Source: JAFGHJ01 sp964606065 (lineage in GTDB: Bacteria > Hydrothermota > UBA3072). Taken from it: DNA of 30,947 nucleotides. The notes under the pieces are model-generated. The model was not told where the DNA came from, searched no databases, and worked only from the letters and a program-made list of their open reading frames with translations. Shown here piece after piece: positions 8,172-16,093 of the stretch (the first letter of the stretch is position 1; the number at the start of each line of letters is the position of its first letter). Position numbers and translations under genes: made by a program. The DNA lies in contig CAZSEX010000024.1 of the NCBI GenBank assembly GCA_964606065.1, positions 1-30,947 of the forward strand, read 5' to 3'.

Positions 8172-9041
8172 ATGGATAGACTAATAGATAATTATTTAGA
8201 AGAATTAGTACGTAGAAGATTTTCGGATTTTACAATAAAAAGCTATAAAACGGATCTTGAAGAATTCGGATTTTTTTTAGAGAAAAACGGCAAGGTTGAC
8301 TTTTCAAAAATAGATAAAAAAGATATTAGAGGGTTTATGGGTGAGTTACTTTCTTATGGCTATAAAAAATCTTCCGTTTCGCGAAAACTCTCGGCTATAA
8401 AGTCTTTTTGTAAGTTTCTTGAGAGAAATAAAATTTTAAAAGGGAATCCCTCGGTTTCGGTTAAAACTCCTAAAACCGATAAACGAATTCCTTCTTTTCT
8501 ATCTGAAGAAGAAGTTAGAAATATGCTTGAATCTTATTCCGGTGAAAAGGAATTCGACATTAGAAATAAAGCTATTCTTGAATTACTGTATGCCACAGGT
8601 ATTCGTGCTTCCGAGCTTTCGAACCTCGATTTTGCTATGATCGATATGAGAAGCAGATTGCTCAGGGTTTACGGAAAGGGGAAAAAAGAAAGAATAATAC
8701 CTGTGGCGAGAGTTGCTTTTGAGGCTTTAAACAGGTATATTTCCGAAGTGAGGGGCTATAAAGACGGGGCTCTTTTTTTGAGTAAGTCGGGGAAAAGGCT
8801 GGGACAAAGAGATCTTCAGCGTATCGTTAAAAAGGCTATAGTTAAGGTCGCCACGCTAAATCAGATGAGTCCACATACGATGCGTCACACTTTCGCCACT
8901 CATCTTTTAAATCGCGGAGCCAATCTCCGGGCTGTGCAGGAACTTTTAGGACACGAATCTCTGTCAACAACGCAGATTTACACGCACGTCAGCATTGAAA
9001 AATTGAAAGAAGAATACAAAAGAGCCCACCCCAGAGCGTAA
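8172..9041 (+). CDS. XerC/XerD-type tyrosine recombinase
   Basis: Site-specific recombinase of 289 residues, the normal length for XerC/D, which resolve chromosome dimers at dif. Residues 1-90 form the SAM-like core-binding domain. The catalytic domain keeps all six expected residues: Arg145 (TGIRASEL), Lys169 (YGKGKK), His235 and Arg238 (SPHTMRHTFATHLL), His261 (LGHESLSTTQIYTH) and nucleophile Tyr270. I start at ATG 8172 (MDRLIDNYLEEL), not at the GTG at 8130, because the extra 14 codons are translated dispersed repeat. No clear ribosome site is seen. Neighbouring genes are not phage-like and no dif-like site was recognised, so a housekeeping Xer role is more likely than an integrase. XerC and XerD cannot be told apart here. 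Confidence 0.92.
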   Translation: MDRLIDNYLEELVRRRFSDFTIKSYKTDLEEFGFFLEKNGKVDFSKIDKKDIRGFMGELLSYGYKKSSVSRKLSAIKSFCKFLERNKILKGNPSVSVKTPKTDKRIPSFLSEEEVRNMLESYSGEKEFDIRNKAILELLYATGIRASELSNLDFAMIDMRSRLLRVYGKGKKERIIPVARVAFEALNRYISEVRGYKDGALFLSKSGKRLGQRDLQRIVKKAIVKVATLNQMSPHTMRHTFATHLLNRGANLRAVQELLGHESLSTTQIYTHVSIEKLKEEYKRAHPRA

Positions 9042-9226
9042 GAAATTTAAAAATCAAATATCAAAATGAAAAATAAGAGATTAGGATTAGGAGAAAAACA
9101 AGGAGTCAAGCGAGGATTAAGGATTAGCTGTAAAGCTACGAAGTAGAACAAGGATTAAGAAGAGATACTTACCACTTAATCCCCACCCCTTGATTTTCAA
9201 GCTTGTGCCACTTCTAATCCTTTTAT
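9042..9226 (+). repeat. AGGATTA-rich repeat tract upstream of the phosphatase operon
   Basis: AGGATTA or its complement TAATCCT recurs in GATTAGGATTAGGAG, GCGAGGATTAAGGATTAGC, AAGGATTAAGAAG, CTTAATCCCC and CTAATCC. Plus-sense copies lie on the left and complementary copies on the right, so the tract can fold back on itself just before the AAGGAGG ribosome site at 9227-9233. No protein-like frame. Confidence 0.55.
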
Positions 9227-9238
9227 AAGGAGGTCATT

Positions 9239-10006
9239 ATTTTAGATAAATTGATTGAAATATCAAAAGGTGCTGGAAATCTTATATGTAGTTATTATGG
9301 TTCATTGAAGAAGGGCGATATTCAGAGAAAAAGTTACAGTCATTTTGTGACTAAAGCGGACAATGAAGCGGAAGAGTTTATAATAAAAAAATTACAGAAA
9401 AATTTTCCGGGCGTCGGGATTTGTTCGGAGGAAAGAGATTCGATTTCCGGAAAGGGAAGGTTTATTGTAGACCCTTTGGATGGTACTCATAATTTTATGA
9501 GTGGCATCGCGCGTTTTTGTGTTTCCATTGCTTACGAAGAGAATTCTGAAATAAAAGCGGGAGTTGTTTATGAACCCGTGAAGGATGAAATCTTTTACGC
9601 GAGGAAAGGAAAAGGAGCTTTTTTAAATGGTGTGCGTATACAGCACTCTGATCAGAAAGACCTGCAGAGGGCGTTGGTTACCATCGGCATTCCACCGGCT
9701 GCGTATGAATGCAGGGGAAAGATTCTGGATTCCCTGAAGAAATTAATACTCGAGGTTAATTCTATAAGAATTTTTGGGTCGGCGGCTCTGCAACTGGCGG
9801 AAATCGCGGCTGGAAGAATAGACGGAGATATGGAATTCGCTTTGTCGCCCTGGGATGTGGCTGCCGGCTGGTTGTTGGTGGAAGAAGCGGGTGGGATAAT
9901 TACGGATGGATCGGGTGGAAATGAAATTTTAAAAGGTACAATCATTGCAGGTACTCCATATGTGCATGAATTTCTTCTTGACTTTGCGCAAAATAATGTT
10001 ATATAA
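9239..10006 (+). CDS. Inositol monophosphatase family phosphatase
   Basis: Mg2+-dependent sugar-phosphate phosphatase of about 255 residues. Metal motifs are present: GICSEE around residues 60-65, DPLDGT at 78-83 and SPWDVAAG near 203-210. Members hydrolyse inositol-1-phosphate, fructose-1,6-bisphosphate or similar substrates, and the substrate cannot be read from the sequence. Start choice: AAGGAGG (9227-9233) is followed five bases later by ATT (9239), which would give the family-like N-terminus M-L-D-K-L-I-E-I; the first conventional start, TTG 9251, is 17 bases from the ribosome site. I therefore favour a rare ATT start, with TTG 9251 as the alternative. First gene of an operon with the MlaE and MlaD genes, seven bases apart. 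Confidence 0.85.
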   Translation: MLDKLIEISKGAGNLICSYYGSLKKGDIQRKSYSHFVTKADNEAEEFIIKKLQKNFPGVGICSEERDSISGKGRFIVDPLDGTHNFMSGIARFCVSIAYEENSEIKAGVVYEPVKDEIFYARKGKGAFLNGVRIQHSDQKDLQRALVTIGIPPAAYECRGKILDSLKKLILEVNSIRIFGSAALQLAEIAAGRIDGDMEFALSPWDVAAGWLLVEEAGGIITDGSGGNEILKGTIIAGTPYVHEFLLDFAQNNVI

Positions 10007-10012
10007 ATAGCT

Positions 10013-10774
10013 ATGTTGGCATTAAAAGAAGCTATCCTCTCATCTATGGCCTATATAGGAGGGGTTTTTACTCTTTTATGGGATACATTTTCGCAGATAA
10101 AAGGATTGATAAGAAAGTTTGATTTATTTATAGAACAGGTATTTTTTCAGGGTGTCAAGTCGATTTCAATTGTGGTGTTTACCTCTCTTTTTATGGGTAT
10201 GGTTACCGCGTATCAAGCTCATTACCAGGGTCAACAATATGCTCCGGATGTGTATATAGGAATGCTGGTTTCTAAGGCGTTATTAATAGAACTCGGACCT
10301 CTCATCGTGGGTCTTGTGGTCGCGGGAAGAGTATCATCTTCTATCGCGGCGGAACTCGGTTCTATGAAAGTAACCGAACAAATAGATGCGCTGGAAGCTT
10401 TTGCGATAAATCCTATCGAACACCTGGTCGTTCCCAGAGTATTCGCGGGAATTTTTGTTTTACCGATTCTTACGATTATTGCTGAAATTGTAGGGATTAT
10501 AGGCGGCTGGCTTCTTTCTATAATGAGTTTGAATATTTCGAGCGCTGTATTCTGGAGAGGAGTCCGTTTGAATTATTATCCCATAACTCTTTACGGTGGA
10601 TTGATAAAAGCGATGACTTTTGGTCTTACGTTGACTGTTATGGGTTGTTATTACGGACTGCGGACGGAAGGAGGTGCCGAAGGAGTTGGTGAATCCACAA
10701 CAAAAGCTGTTATATCTTCGACAATCTTAGTTTTAATACTGGATTTCTTTGTAGGAAGACTTGTATTTGGTTAG
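10013..10774 (+). CDS. MlaE-family ABC transporter permease (lipid transport)
   Basis: Integral inner-membrane protein of 253 residues with several hydrophobic segments and the MlaE/DUF140 signature around residues 95-140 (LGPLIVGLVVAGRVSSSIAA, then MKVTEQIDALEAFAINP). MlaE forms the membrane core of Mla/MCE complexes moving phospholipids or related lipids between inner and outer membranes. It follows the phosphatase by six bases and precedes an MCE protein by eight. No strong ribosome site is visible, suggesting translational coupling. The MlaF-type ATPase that must energise this permease is not next to it, unlike the common mlaF-mlaE-mlaD order. Confidence 0.92.
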   Translation: MLALKEAILSSMAYIGGVFTLLWDTFSQIKGLIRKFDLFIEQVFFQGVKSISIVVFTSLFMGMVTAYQAHYQGQQYAPDVYIGMLVSKALLIELGPLIVGLVVAGRVSSSIAAELGSMKVTEQIDALEAFAINPIEHLVVPRVFAGIFVLPILTIIAEIVGIIGGWLLSIMSLNISSAVFWRGVRLNYYPITLYGGLIKAMTFGLTLTVMGCYYGLRTEGGAEGVGESTTKAVISSTILVLILDFFVGRLVFG

Positions 10775-10782
10775 GAGGTTTT

Positions 10783-11583
10783 ATGGTTAAAAGGGAAAAA
10801 GCTGTTAAAGTAGGTTTTTTTATAACTCTGGTTTTAATATTCTTTATTTTCGGTCAGCTCTGGCTTGTACGTTTTAACGTTGGAAAGAACGGTTACACTT
10901 TGGATGTTTTTTACGATGACGTTAGCGGTTTGAAAAGCGGGGATCCGGTAAGAGTTTATGGAATAAAAAAAGGTAAAGTTATGGACATGAAAATGTATGA
11001 AGACGGAGTCCTGGTTAGGGTGTGGATTGAAAATAGTGTTGTTTTGAAGGCGGACGCGAAAGCGTCGATTCAGGATGTCGCGATGATTAGCGGTACAAAA
11101 ACTATAGTTGTTAATCCCGGAACTTCGGATAAACTTCTCGATATTTCTAAAATTTTAGAAGGAGAGGCGAATAAAGGTCTTTCTACCGTTGAAATCGGCG
11201 GAATTACGGATCAGATTGAAAAATTGATGAGACTGTTAAGCGATGCTATGGGAGGTGAGGAAGGAACTTTTGTAACTCTTGGCTCTACTCTTAAAGAAGT
11301 TGAAAGTATATTAAAAGAAAATAGAACCGAGCTGGCGAAAGCCATAGAGAGCGGTAGTGAAGATCTCGCGAAAGCTGAATTTCTTATAGAAGATATGGAT
11401 TCTTCTATAAAGGAATTGGATTTAGCTCTAAAACATATAAACAGTAAGAAAGGGACTATGGGAAAGCTAATTTATGATGAGAAATTATACGATAATATGA
11501 CGAATGCCGCAGCCAGTCTCGACAGCCTGCTTGTCGATTTCAGAAAAAACCCGGGAAAATATGTTAAGGTAAGTGTATTTTAA
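10783..11583 (+). CDS. MlaD-like MCE-domain protein
   Basis: Lipid-binding subunit of an MCE transport system, 266 residues, ATG preceded by TTAGGAGGTTTT. One membrane anchor at about residues 11-29 (GFFITLVLIFFIFGQLWLV), then an MCE domain at about 37-115 (YTLDVFYDDVSGLKSGDPV onward). The rest is largely helical, and the end (KKGTMGKLIYDEKLYDN ... NPGKYVKVSVF) resembles single-MCE proteins of Bacteroidetes-like diderms. It probably forms a hexameric ring on the periplasmic face of the MlaE permease encoded just upstream. The operon ends here; a repeat-containing gap of 133 bases separates it from a convergent gene. Confidence 0.92.
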   Translation: MVKREKAVKVGFFITLVLIFFIFGQLWLVRFNVGKNGYTLDVFYDDVSGLKSGDPVRVYGIKKGKVMDMKMYEDGVLVRVWIENSVVLKADAKASIQDVAMISGTKTIVVNPGTSDKLLDISKILEGEANKGLSTVEIGGITDQIEKLMRLLSDAMGGEEGTFVTLGSTLKEVESILKENRTELAKAIESGSEDLAKAEFLIEDMDSSIKELDLALKHINSKKGTMGKLIYDEKLYDNMTNAAASLDSLLVDFRKNPGKYVKVSVF

Positions 11584-11716
11584 CCTTAGTTAAATGGTTA
11601 AATTAAAAAAAAGTTAAATAGGAAAATATAAAAAAAGGGTGCGGAGAGGACGATTTAACCATTCAACAATTTGACTATTTGACTTGCCGTTCAACTCCTG
11701 GTTCCTTGTTTCTCCT

Positions 11717-13357
11717 TTATTCTATTTCTTTTATTCTCTTTTTAGCCAGTTGCAAGGGAATAATTACTATTAACAAAGAAATGACAAAAAATATTGCGGA
11801 TGAAATAATTAGAGGTATATGAATTGGAATCGGTTTTTCTTCGAGGTGGCTTTTTATATAAATAGATATTGGTGTCGCGAAAAGTACCATCGATACAGCT
11901 ATATACAGAAGATTAATAGCCGCCGTAAGGAGGCCCCCGGCGCCTGAAGCTATTTTAGCAGGATTCGTTTCTTTGAAATCGGCGAATATCGTTCCAAAAG
12001 AAATACATAAATAAACTGAAACAAAGGAAAAAATGGCGCATAGAATCGAGGATAAAAAAACAATTATTCGATAATTAACAAGAATTATATTCGATAATAT
12101 TATTACCGATTCGGCTATAATTAAATTTATTGTCAGGAATAAAATTCCTTTAGAGTGAAGAATAAGTTGAGGTGAAAGCGGCGAACTCCTTAAACTCCAC
12201 CAGCTTTTGCCCTCCAGACTTACTCCAGGATACACAAAGCGCAGAGAAAGTGTCGCGGTTATATATCCTATGAAACCTGTATTTACCAGAGCGAATACCG
12301 ATAACCAGAATGGATCTCTGACATATAAAGGAGTCCTTCTGAGTGAAAAAGTATATATAACGAGCAAAACCGCGATTATCATAAGTTGAGACCATTGAAG
12401 AGGAGAACGAAGAAAGATTTTTATATCTTTTTGCAGGATATTTAAAAGTTTCGGAAATTTATTTAGCATAAGTTTTTTATGTATTGGACGTAAAATAGAA
12501 CTATTTTCAGAAGACATCCAGCTTACCCTGTAAAACGCGTTTGAAAGTAAAAAAGCGATAGATATTGAAATCAGACTTCCCGAGAGTAATAACGCGAGGT
12601 TTTTCGCGTATATTTCAAAGTTATTTTTGGTAAGAGCTGAAGCACAGTTGTAAAACCATTCGTTGGGAAAGTAAGGGTTGGAAATTTTTAAATCCCGAAT
12701 AAATTGGTTGATAGCTTCGAGGTTTAAAGTGTCGGGCACGTTAAAGCTATAAGGCGTTGTCTGTATATAGATGAAGACAAAAAAGACGCAGATAGTTCCA
12801 AGAACCGCTGCTAATTGTTTTACGGTCCAGAAAGGATTTATTTTCTTTAATATAATTACAATAGAAACTCCTAATCCGGAAGGGATAAGAATAAAAGCGA
12901 GCAAAGGTAAAATAATCAGCATTGTTGTGGCATCAAAATTTGAAAAAGCGATTAAATATGAAAAAATAATCGGTATTCCTCCTATCAATGTTGCCCAAGA
13001 AGAATAAAAGATATTTTCGAGTAATTTAAGCGAAAATATATCAAAGGGTTGAAGGGGTGTGGAGTGAAGATAGTCGAGTTCATCGGAATGATAAAGAGTG
13101 GAAAGAGCCGTAATTCCGTTGCTCATAAAAAGGAGCAGGGTAAAGATAAAAAAGGAATAGGAAATGAGCTTGTCAGCTATTATCGTGCCTATGACTTCTA
13201 TAGGAGCTAAAAAGATAAAAATTTTTAAAAAAAAGAGAAAAGTCCCTGCTAAAAAAACAGAGAAAACAATAGAGTAAATAATAAGGTTTGATTTCTTTAT
13301 TAATGAGATGGATTTAAAAGCCCTTACAAATTTCATTTTTATAAGAAATAGAATCAT
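11717..13357 (-). CDS. Polytopic membrane protein, putative ABC exporter permease
   Basis: A 546-residue membrane protein with roughly 12 hydrophobic segments. Two internal blocks resemble each other: LDYLHSTPLQPFDIFSLKLL after the second membrane segment and SWWSLRSSPLSPQLILHSKG in the second half. This 'SSPLSP ... K' layout is what I know from the family called putative ABC exporter (ABC_tran_2). No ATPase gene lies beside it. The start is ATG 13357, six bases after a -10 hexamer and without a ribosome site; MKFVRAF seven codons in is an alternative. Substrate unknown. A link with the convergent MCE operon is not supported. Confidence 0.75.
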   Translation of the reverse strand: MILFLIKMKFVRAFKSISLIKKSNLIIYSIVFSVFLAGTFLFFLKIFIFLAPIEVIGTIIADKLISYSFFIFTLLLFMSNGITALSTLYHSDELDYLHSTPLQPFDIFSLKLLENIFYSSWATLIGGIPIIFSYLIAFSNFDATTMLIILPLLAFILIPSGLGVSIVIILKKINPFWTVKQLAAVLGTICVFFVFIYIQTTPYSFNVPDTLNLEAINQFIRDLKISNPYFPNEWFYNCASALTKNNFEIYAKNLALLLSGSLISISIAFLLSNAFYRVSWMSSENSSILRPIHKKLMLNKFPKLLNILQKDIKIFLRSPLQWSQLMIIAVLLVIYTFSLRRTPLYVRDPFWLSVFALVNTGFIGYITATLSLRFVYPGVSLEGKSWWSLRSSPLSPQLILHSKGILFLTINLIIAESVIILSNIILVNYRIIVFLSSILCAIFSFVSVYLCISFGTIFADFKETNPAKIASGAGGLLTAAINLLYIAVSMVLFATPISIYIKSHLEEKPIPIHIPLIISSAIFFVISLLIVIIPLQLAKKRIKEIE

Positions 13358-13363
13358 AATTTT

Positions 13364-13391
13364 ATCATAGAAATTTGTATTTGTTTGTCAA
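13364..13391 (-). promoter_or_regulatory. Sigma70-like promoter placed for a leaderless mRNA (minus strand)
   Basis: Minus strand: TTGACA (13386-13391), a 16-base spacer, TATGAT (13364-13369). Exactly six bases separate the hexamer from the ATG at 13357, so transcription should begin at or next to the start codon. Confidence 0.65.
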
Positions 13392-13399
13392 GACGGATT

Positions 13400-13510
13400 T
13401 TAAACCACGAAACACACGAAAGAACTAAAATCACCGCAGAGACGAAAAGAACGCAGATTAACGCGGATTTCCAGGATTGAAAAAATGTTTTATAATTTAA
13501 AAATCTGGAA
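13400..13510. repeat. Degenerate dispersed repeat
   Basis: ACCACGAAACACACGAAAG, CACCGCAGAGACGAAAAGAACG and CGCAGATTAACGCGGATTTC phrases, the same degenerate family as in the other gaps. The 91-codon minus frame across this region is not a gene. Confidence 0.6.
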
Positions 13511-13527
13511 ATCCCTCCTGCAGAATT

Positions 13528-13587
13528 GTAGGGCAAACCTTCAGGTTTGCGAACCGTTGTCTTTGTGCTCCTCGTATGGTGCCCTAC
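13528..13587 (+). repeat. Palindromic element with GTAGGGC termini, copy 1
   Basis: GTAGGGCA (13528-13535) and TGCCCTAC (13580-13587) are perfect terminal inverted repeats 60 bases apart. Next to the left end is the hairpin GCAAACCT-TC-AGGTTTGC (13533-13550). A second copy in opposite orientation lies at 30792-30862. Confidence 0.7.
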
Positions 13588-13622
13588 CAGTAAAAAGTGC
13601 AAGTAAAAAAACAGCATTGGGC

Positions 13623-13651
13623 TTGACATATTGTTGCGGAAAAGGTATATT
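13623..13651 (+). promoter_or_regulatory. Consensus sigma70 promoter placed for a leaderless mRNA
   Basis: TTGACA (13623-13628), a 17-base spacer, TATATT (13646-13651). Six bases later comes the ATG at 13658. The 5' extension of the open frame back to 13631 would overlap the promoter and is not used. Confidence 0.75.
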
Positions 13652-13657
13652 TTTAAA

Positions 13658-15160
13658 ATGGAGGTTTATAACGAAGTCCGATTTTTTAAATGGATAGGAC
13701 AATTACTGGGAAATATATCGATTTTTAGTAAACAGGAAGGGGTGATAAGGGAAATACTTCGGTCGGTGCCCGAAATAACAAGTGCCGATTATTCCTCTTT
13801 CCTTATTCTTAAAGAGAATCCCGAAAAAATCGCCTACGATTATTCCATGCGAAAAGGTAAGTTTTCTACTCATAAAAGCATGGCGAGATTAGCCACGGGT
13901 ATAGAGGGAGAGGTTATAAGAAAGCGGGATATAGTGGTTACCGGAGATTCTGCCGAACTGTCTAATAAAAACGATGAGATTCAAAATAGCGCGGATAAAT
14001 CTGTTGTCGCTGTTCCTGTTATATTACGCGGTGAGGTGGAAGGGATTTTATATTTATATTATCTTAAAGAATTTCCGGAGGATTTAGAAAAGATAAAAGA
14101 GTTGATGAGAAGTCTATCTCCAGTTTTGGCTTTTGCCCTTGCTAATTCAAGGCTGTATCAGAGACTCGACACAACTATGAGAGAACTAAGAATTTCCTAC
14201 GAGCTGAGTCGGGTAATGATTTCCAGTCTGGATGTCGACGAGCTTATAGAACAGATTGTTAAGCAGATAACCACGCATTTTGGATATGAAATCATAGCTA
14301 TTTATCTTGTTGATGAGGATGAAAAGTATGCTACTCTGAAGTGGACCGTGGATGCGATAAGAGATTTTAAGGGTACGAAAATCAGAATAGGGGATGGAGG
14401 TATAATCGGTAGAGTTGTTGAATCAGGGCAGCCTTATTATGCCGCCGATGTTTCTATGGTTCCTTTTCATGGTCCGAAAGAGTTTAAAAAGAAATCTGAA
14501 TTCTCGATACCGTTGAAAATTCAGGATAGAATTATAGGAGTTTTAGATATTGAAAGTCTCCGCAGGGACGATTTTCCGAAATCGGTAAGAAATTTATTGG
14601 TAGCTCTCGGCGCTCAAATCGCGATGGCAATCGAACGTTCCCGGCTTTTTGAAGAAACAAAAAGACTTTCTACCGAAGATCCTCTGACCGGCGCGATTAA
14701 CAGAAGAATGATGGAGGAGCAATTAATGGAGCAAATAGCTAAAGCTCAGTTGAATAATGAAGAATTCGCGATTCTTTTTCTTGATCTCGATAATTTTAAA
14801 GAATATAACGACAAATACGGGCATCAAAAAGGAGATGAAGGTCTTATATCTTTTGTCCTTACTATAAAGGAGGTACTTCGAGAGGGTGACTTACTGGGAA
14901 GGTATGGTGGCGACGAGTTTATTTCTATTTTACCAAAAGTGGATATTAAAGAAGCCAGGAAAGTTGCCGATTATATGATTAAAAGCGTGAAAGAAAATGA
15001 ATTATTGAAAGGGTTAACCGTTTCTGTTGGAATAGGGATGTTCCCTTACGATGGAAAAGATCTTGTTGAGTTAGTCAAATACGCGGACAATGCCTGTTAT
15101 CTCGCGAAAGAAAAAGGCGGGAACAGAGTCGAATTTGCGTCCGGAAGAGGTTCCGAATAA
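13658..15160 (+). CDS. GAF-GAF-GGDEF diguanylate cyclase
   Basis: Soluble signalling enzyme of 500 residues that should make cyclic di-GMP. Two GAF sensor domains lie at about residues 20-165 and 175-325, joined by a helical linker; the second contains IGDGGIIGRVVESGQPYYAADV. The GGDEF domain starts near residue 335 (STEDPLTGAINRRMM). The active-site RYGGDEF is intact (GGDEF 417-421), and the product-inhibition I-site RxxD (REGD, 408-411) is present, so a working, feedback-controlled enzyme is expected. No membrane segment or signal peptide is visible. Start ATG 13658 sits six bases after a consensus -10, with no Shine-Dalgarno site. The ligand of the GAF domains cannot be predicted. The pilus operon about 1.7 kb downstream is a plausible but unproven c-di-GMP target. 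Confidence 0.93.
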   Translation: MEVYNEVRFFKWIGQLLGNISIFSKQEGVIREILRSVPEITSADYSSFLILKENPEKIAYDYSMRKGKFSTHKSMARLATGIEGEVIRKRDIVVTGDSAELSNKNDEIQNSADKSVVAVPVILRGEVEGILYLYYLKEFPEDLEKIKELMRSLSPVLAFALANSRLYQRLDTTMRELRISYELSRVMISSLDVDELIEQIVKQITTHFGYEIIAIYLVDEDEKYATLKWTVDAIRDFKGTKIRIGDGGIIGRVVESGQPYYAADVSMVPFHGPKEFKKKSEFSIPLKIQDRIIGVLDIESLRRDDFPKSVRNLLVALGAQIAMAIERSRLFEETKRLSTEDPLTGAINRRMMEEQLMEQIAKAQLNNEEFAILFLDLDNFKEYNDKYGHQKGDEGLISFVLTIKEVLREGDLLGRYGGDEFISILPKVDIKEARKVADYMIKSVKENELLKGLTVSVGIGMFPYDGKDLVELVKYADNACYLAKEKGGNRVEFASGRGSE

Positions 15161-15433
15161 ATTGCACCGCAAAGGCGCAGAGGACACAGAGAAAAAATTA
15201 TTGTTTGAACCTATCCCCACACCCCAATATTATTAAAACATTGGAGTTCCCCCCAACAAATCAATATGGCGGGGGATGAACCCCCGCGCTACAGAATATT
15301 TTTGTAGCGTTGGGGCTTGTCCCCAACAACCAATGGCGGGGGATGAACCCCCGCGCTACAGCGTGTTTTTGTAGCTTTGTGGTTAATATCTTCGAAAAAA
15401 AACAAAAAGTTGACCGGTAGTACCACAGAGCGC
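15161..15433. repeat. Compound dispersed repeat interrupted by an insert of about 160 bases
   Basis: 15161-15231 and 15393-15433 together are the reverse complement of the continuous unit at 6654-6760. The interruption, 15232-15392, holds two tandem palindromic modules: GGCGGGGGATGAACCCCCGC followed by GCTACAG occurs twice, with GTTGGGGCTTGTCCCCAAC between. The same palindromic module stands alone at 24400-24450. Confidence 0.75.
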
Positions 15434-15497
15434 GCAGAGAACGCAGATTCCCGGTTCGCGTTCCATGCGCCATATCTGTTAAATTAATCAAAATGAC

Positions 15498-15526
15498 TTG
15501 ACATAGGAGGCGTTTTTGTATAATTT
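15498..15526 (+). promoter_or_regulatory. Promoter of the DUF4160 cassette
   Basis: TTGACA (15498-15503) followed by TATAAT (15519-15524, 15-base spacer) or TAATTT (15521-15526, 17-base spacer). The predicted leader before ATG 15542 is about ten bases and has no Shine-Dalgarno site. Confidence 0.6.
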
Positions 15527-15541
15527 TACTTAAGAAAAAAT

Positions 15542-15799
15542 ATGCCGATTATCAGTAGGTTTTTTGGTATAATAATTTATATGTTCTGGAAAGACCATGC
15601 TCCCCCGCATTTCCACGCCAAATACGGGGAAGATGAGATATTGGTAAATATTGAAGATGGTAATATAACCGGAAACATGTCGAAACGCGCGCTGAAGCTG
15701 ATCGATGAGTGGAGAGAATTGCATAAAGAAGAATTATTGAAAAACTGGAATCTTGCGGAACAGAAGAAATGCCTGTTCCCAATTAAACCATTGGAGTAA
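15542..15799 (+). CDS. DUF4160 protein
   Basis: Small 85-residue protein with the DUF4160 hallmarks: MPIISRFFGIIIYMFWKDH at the N-terminus and HAPPHFHAKYGEDE (19-32). The start is certain from the family N-terminus. DUF4160 genes are typically followed by DUF2442 genes, and the pair is often listed as a putative toxin-antitoxin module, but I know of no firm activity. Here DUF2442 follows after five bases. It has its own promoter and is enclosed by repeats on both sides. Confidence 0.88.
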   Translation: MPIISRFFGIIIYMFWKDHAPPHFHAKYGEDEILVNIEDGNITGNMSKRALKLIDEWRELHKEELLKNWNLAEQKKCLFPIKPLE

Positions 15800-15804
15800 A
15801 TGGT

Positions 15805-16059
15805 ATGATTTTACATGTAAAAGAAGCCAGGTATTTACATGATTATGTTATATGGGTTAAGTTTAATAATGGGATCGAAGGAGAGATTGATTTAGAAGGG
15901 GAATTAGAGGGCGAAGTTTTTGGGGCCTTAAAAGATAAGAATCTATTTAAATCATTTAAAGTTGATCCTGTTTTAGAAACAATCGTTTGGGAGAATGGCG
16001 CCGATTTAGCCCCTGAATTTTTGCTCGATAACTTAAGAATTCCCGCGCAAAAGCAATAA
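15805..16059 (+). CDS. DUF2442 protein, probable partner of DUF4160
   Basis: 84-residue protein with the DUF2442 pattern: an N-terminal strand ARYLHDYVIWVKFNNGIEG (8-26), E-rich turn, FKSFKVDPVLETIVWENGAD and LAPEFLLDNL near the end. GGAG overlapping the stop codon of the upstream gene serves as its ribosome site, so the two are probably translationally coupled. DUF2442 has been proposed as the antitoxin-like half of such pairs; this is by association only. Confidence 0.88.
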   Translation: MILHVKEARYLHDYVIWVKFNNGIEGEIDLEGELEGEVFGALKDKNLFKSFKVDPVLETIVWENGADLAPEFLLDNLRIPAQKQ

Positions 16060-16093
16060 CCGTGTATGTTTTTTGCGAAGTGGGAGGATATAA

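Noticed and set aside
8172..9041. Recombinase as an integrase marking a mobile island
   Set aside because: The length and motifs fit housekeeping Xer proteins; there is no tRNA, attachment repeat or phage or plasmid gene beside it.
13354..13629. 91-codon minus-strand frame upstream of the exporter gene
   Set aside because: It covers a palindromic element and a degenerate repeat and includes the promoter of the exporter gene.
15232..15392. Possible CRISPR array from evenly repeated GC-rich palindromes
   Set aside because: There are only two copies, each a hairpin module with different flanks, no uniform spacers and no cas genes.
15261..15491. 76-codon minus-strand frame rich in Arg and Pro
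   Set aside because: It translates the GGCGGGGGATGAACCCCCGC repeat modules; there is no start signal or family.
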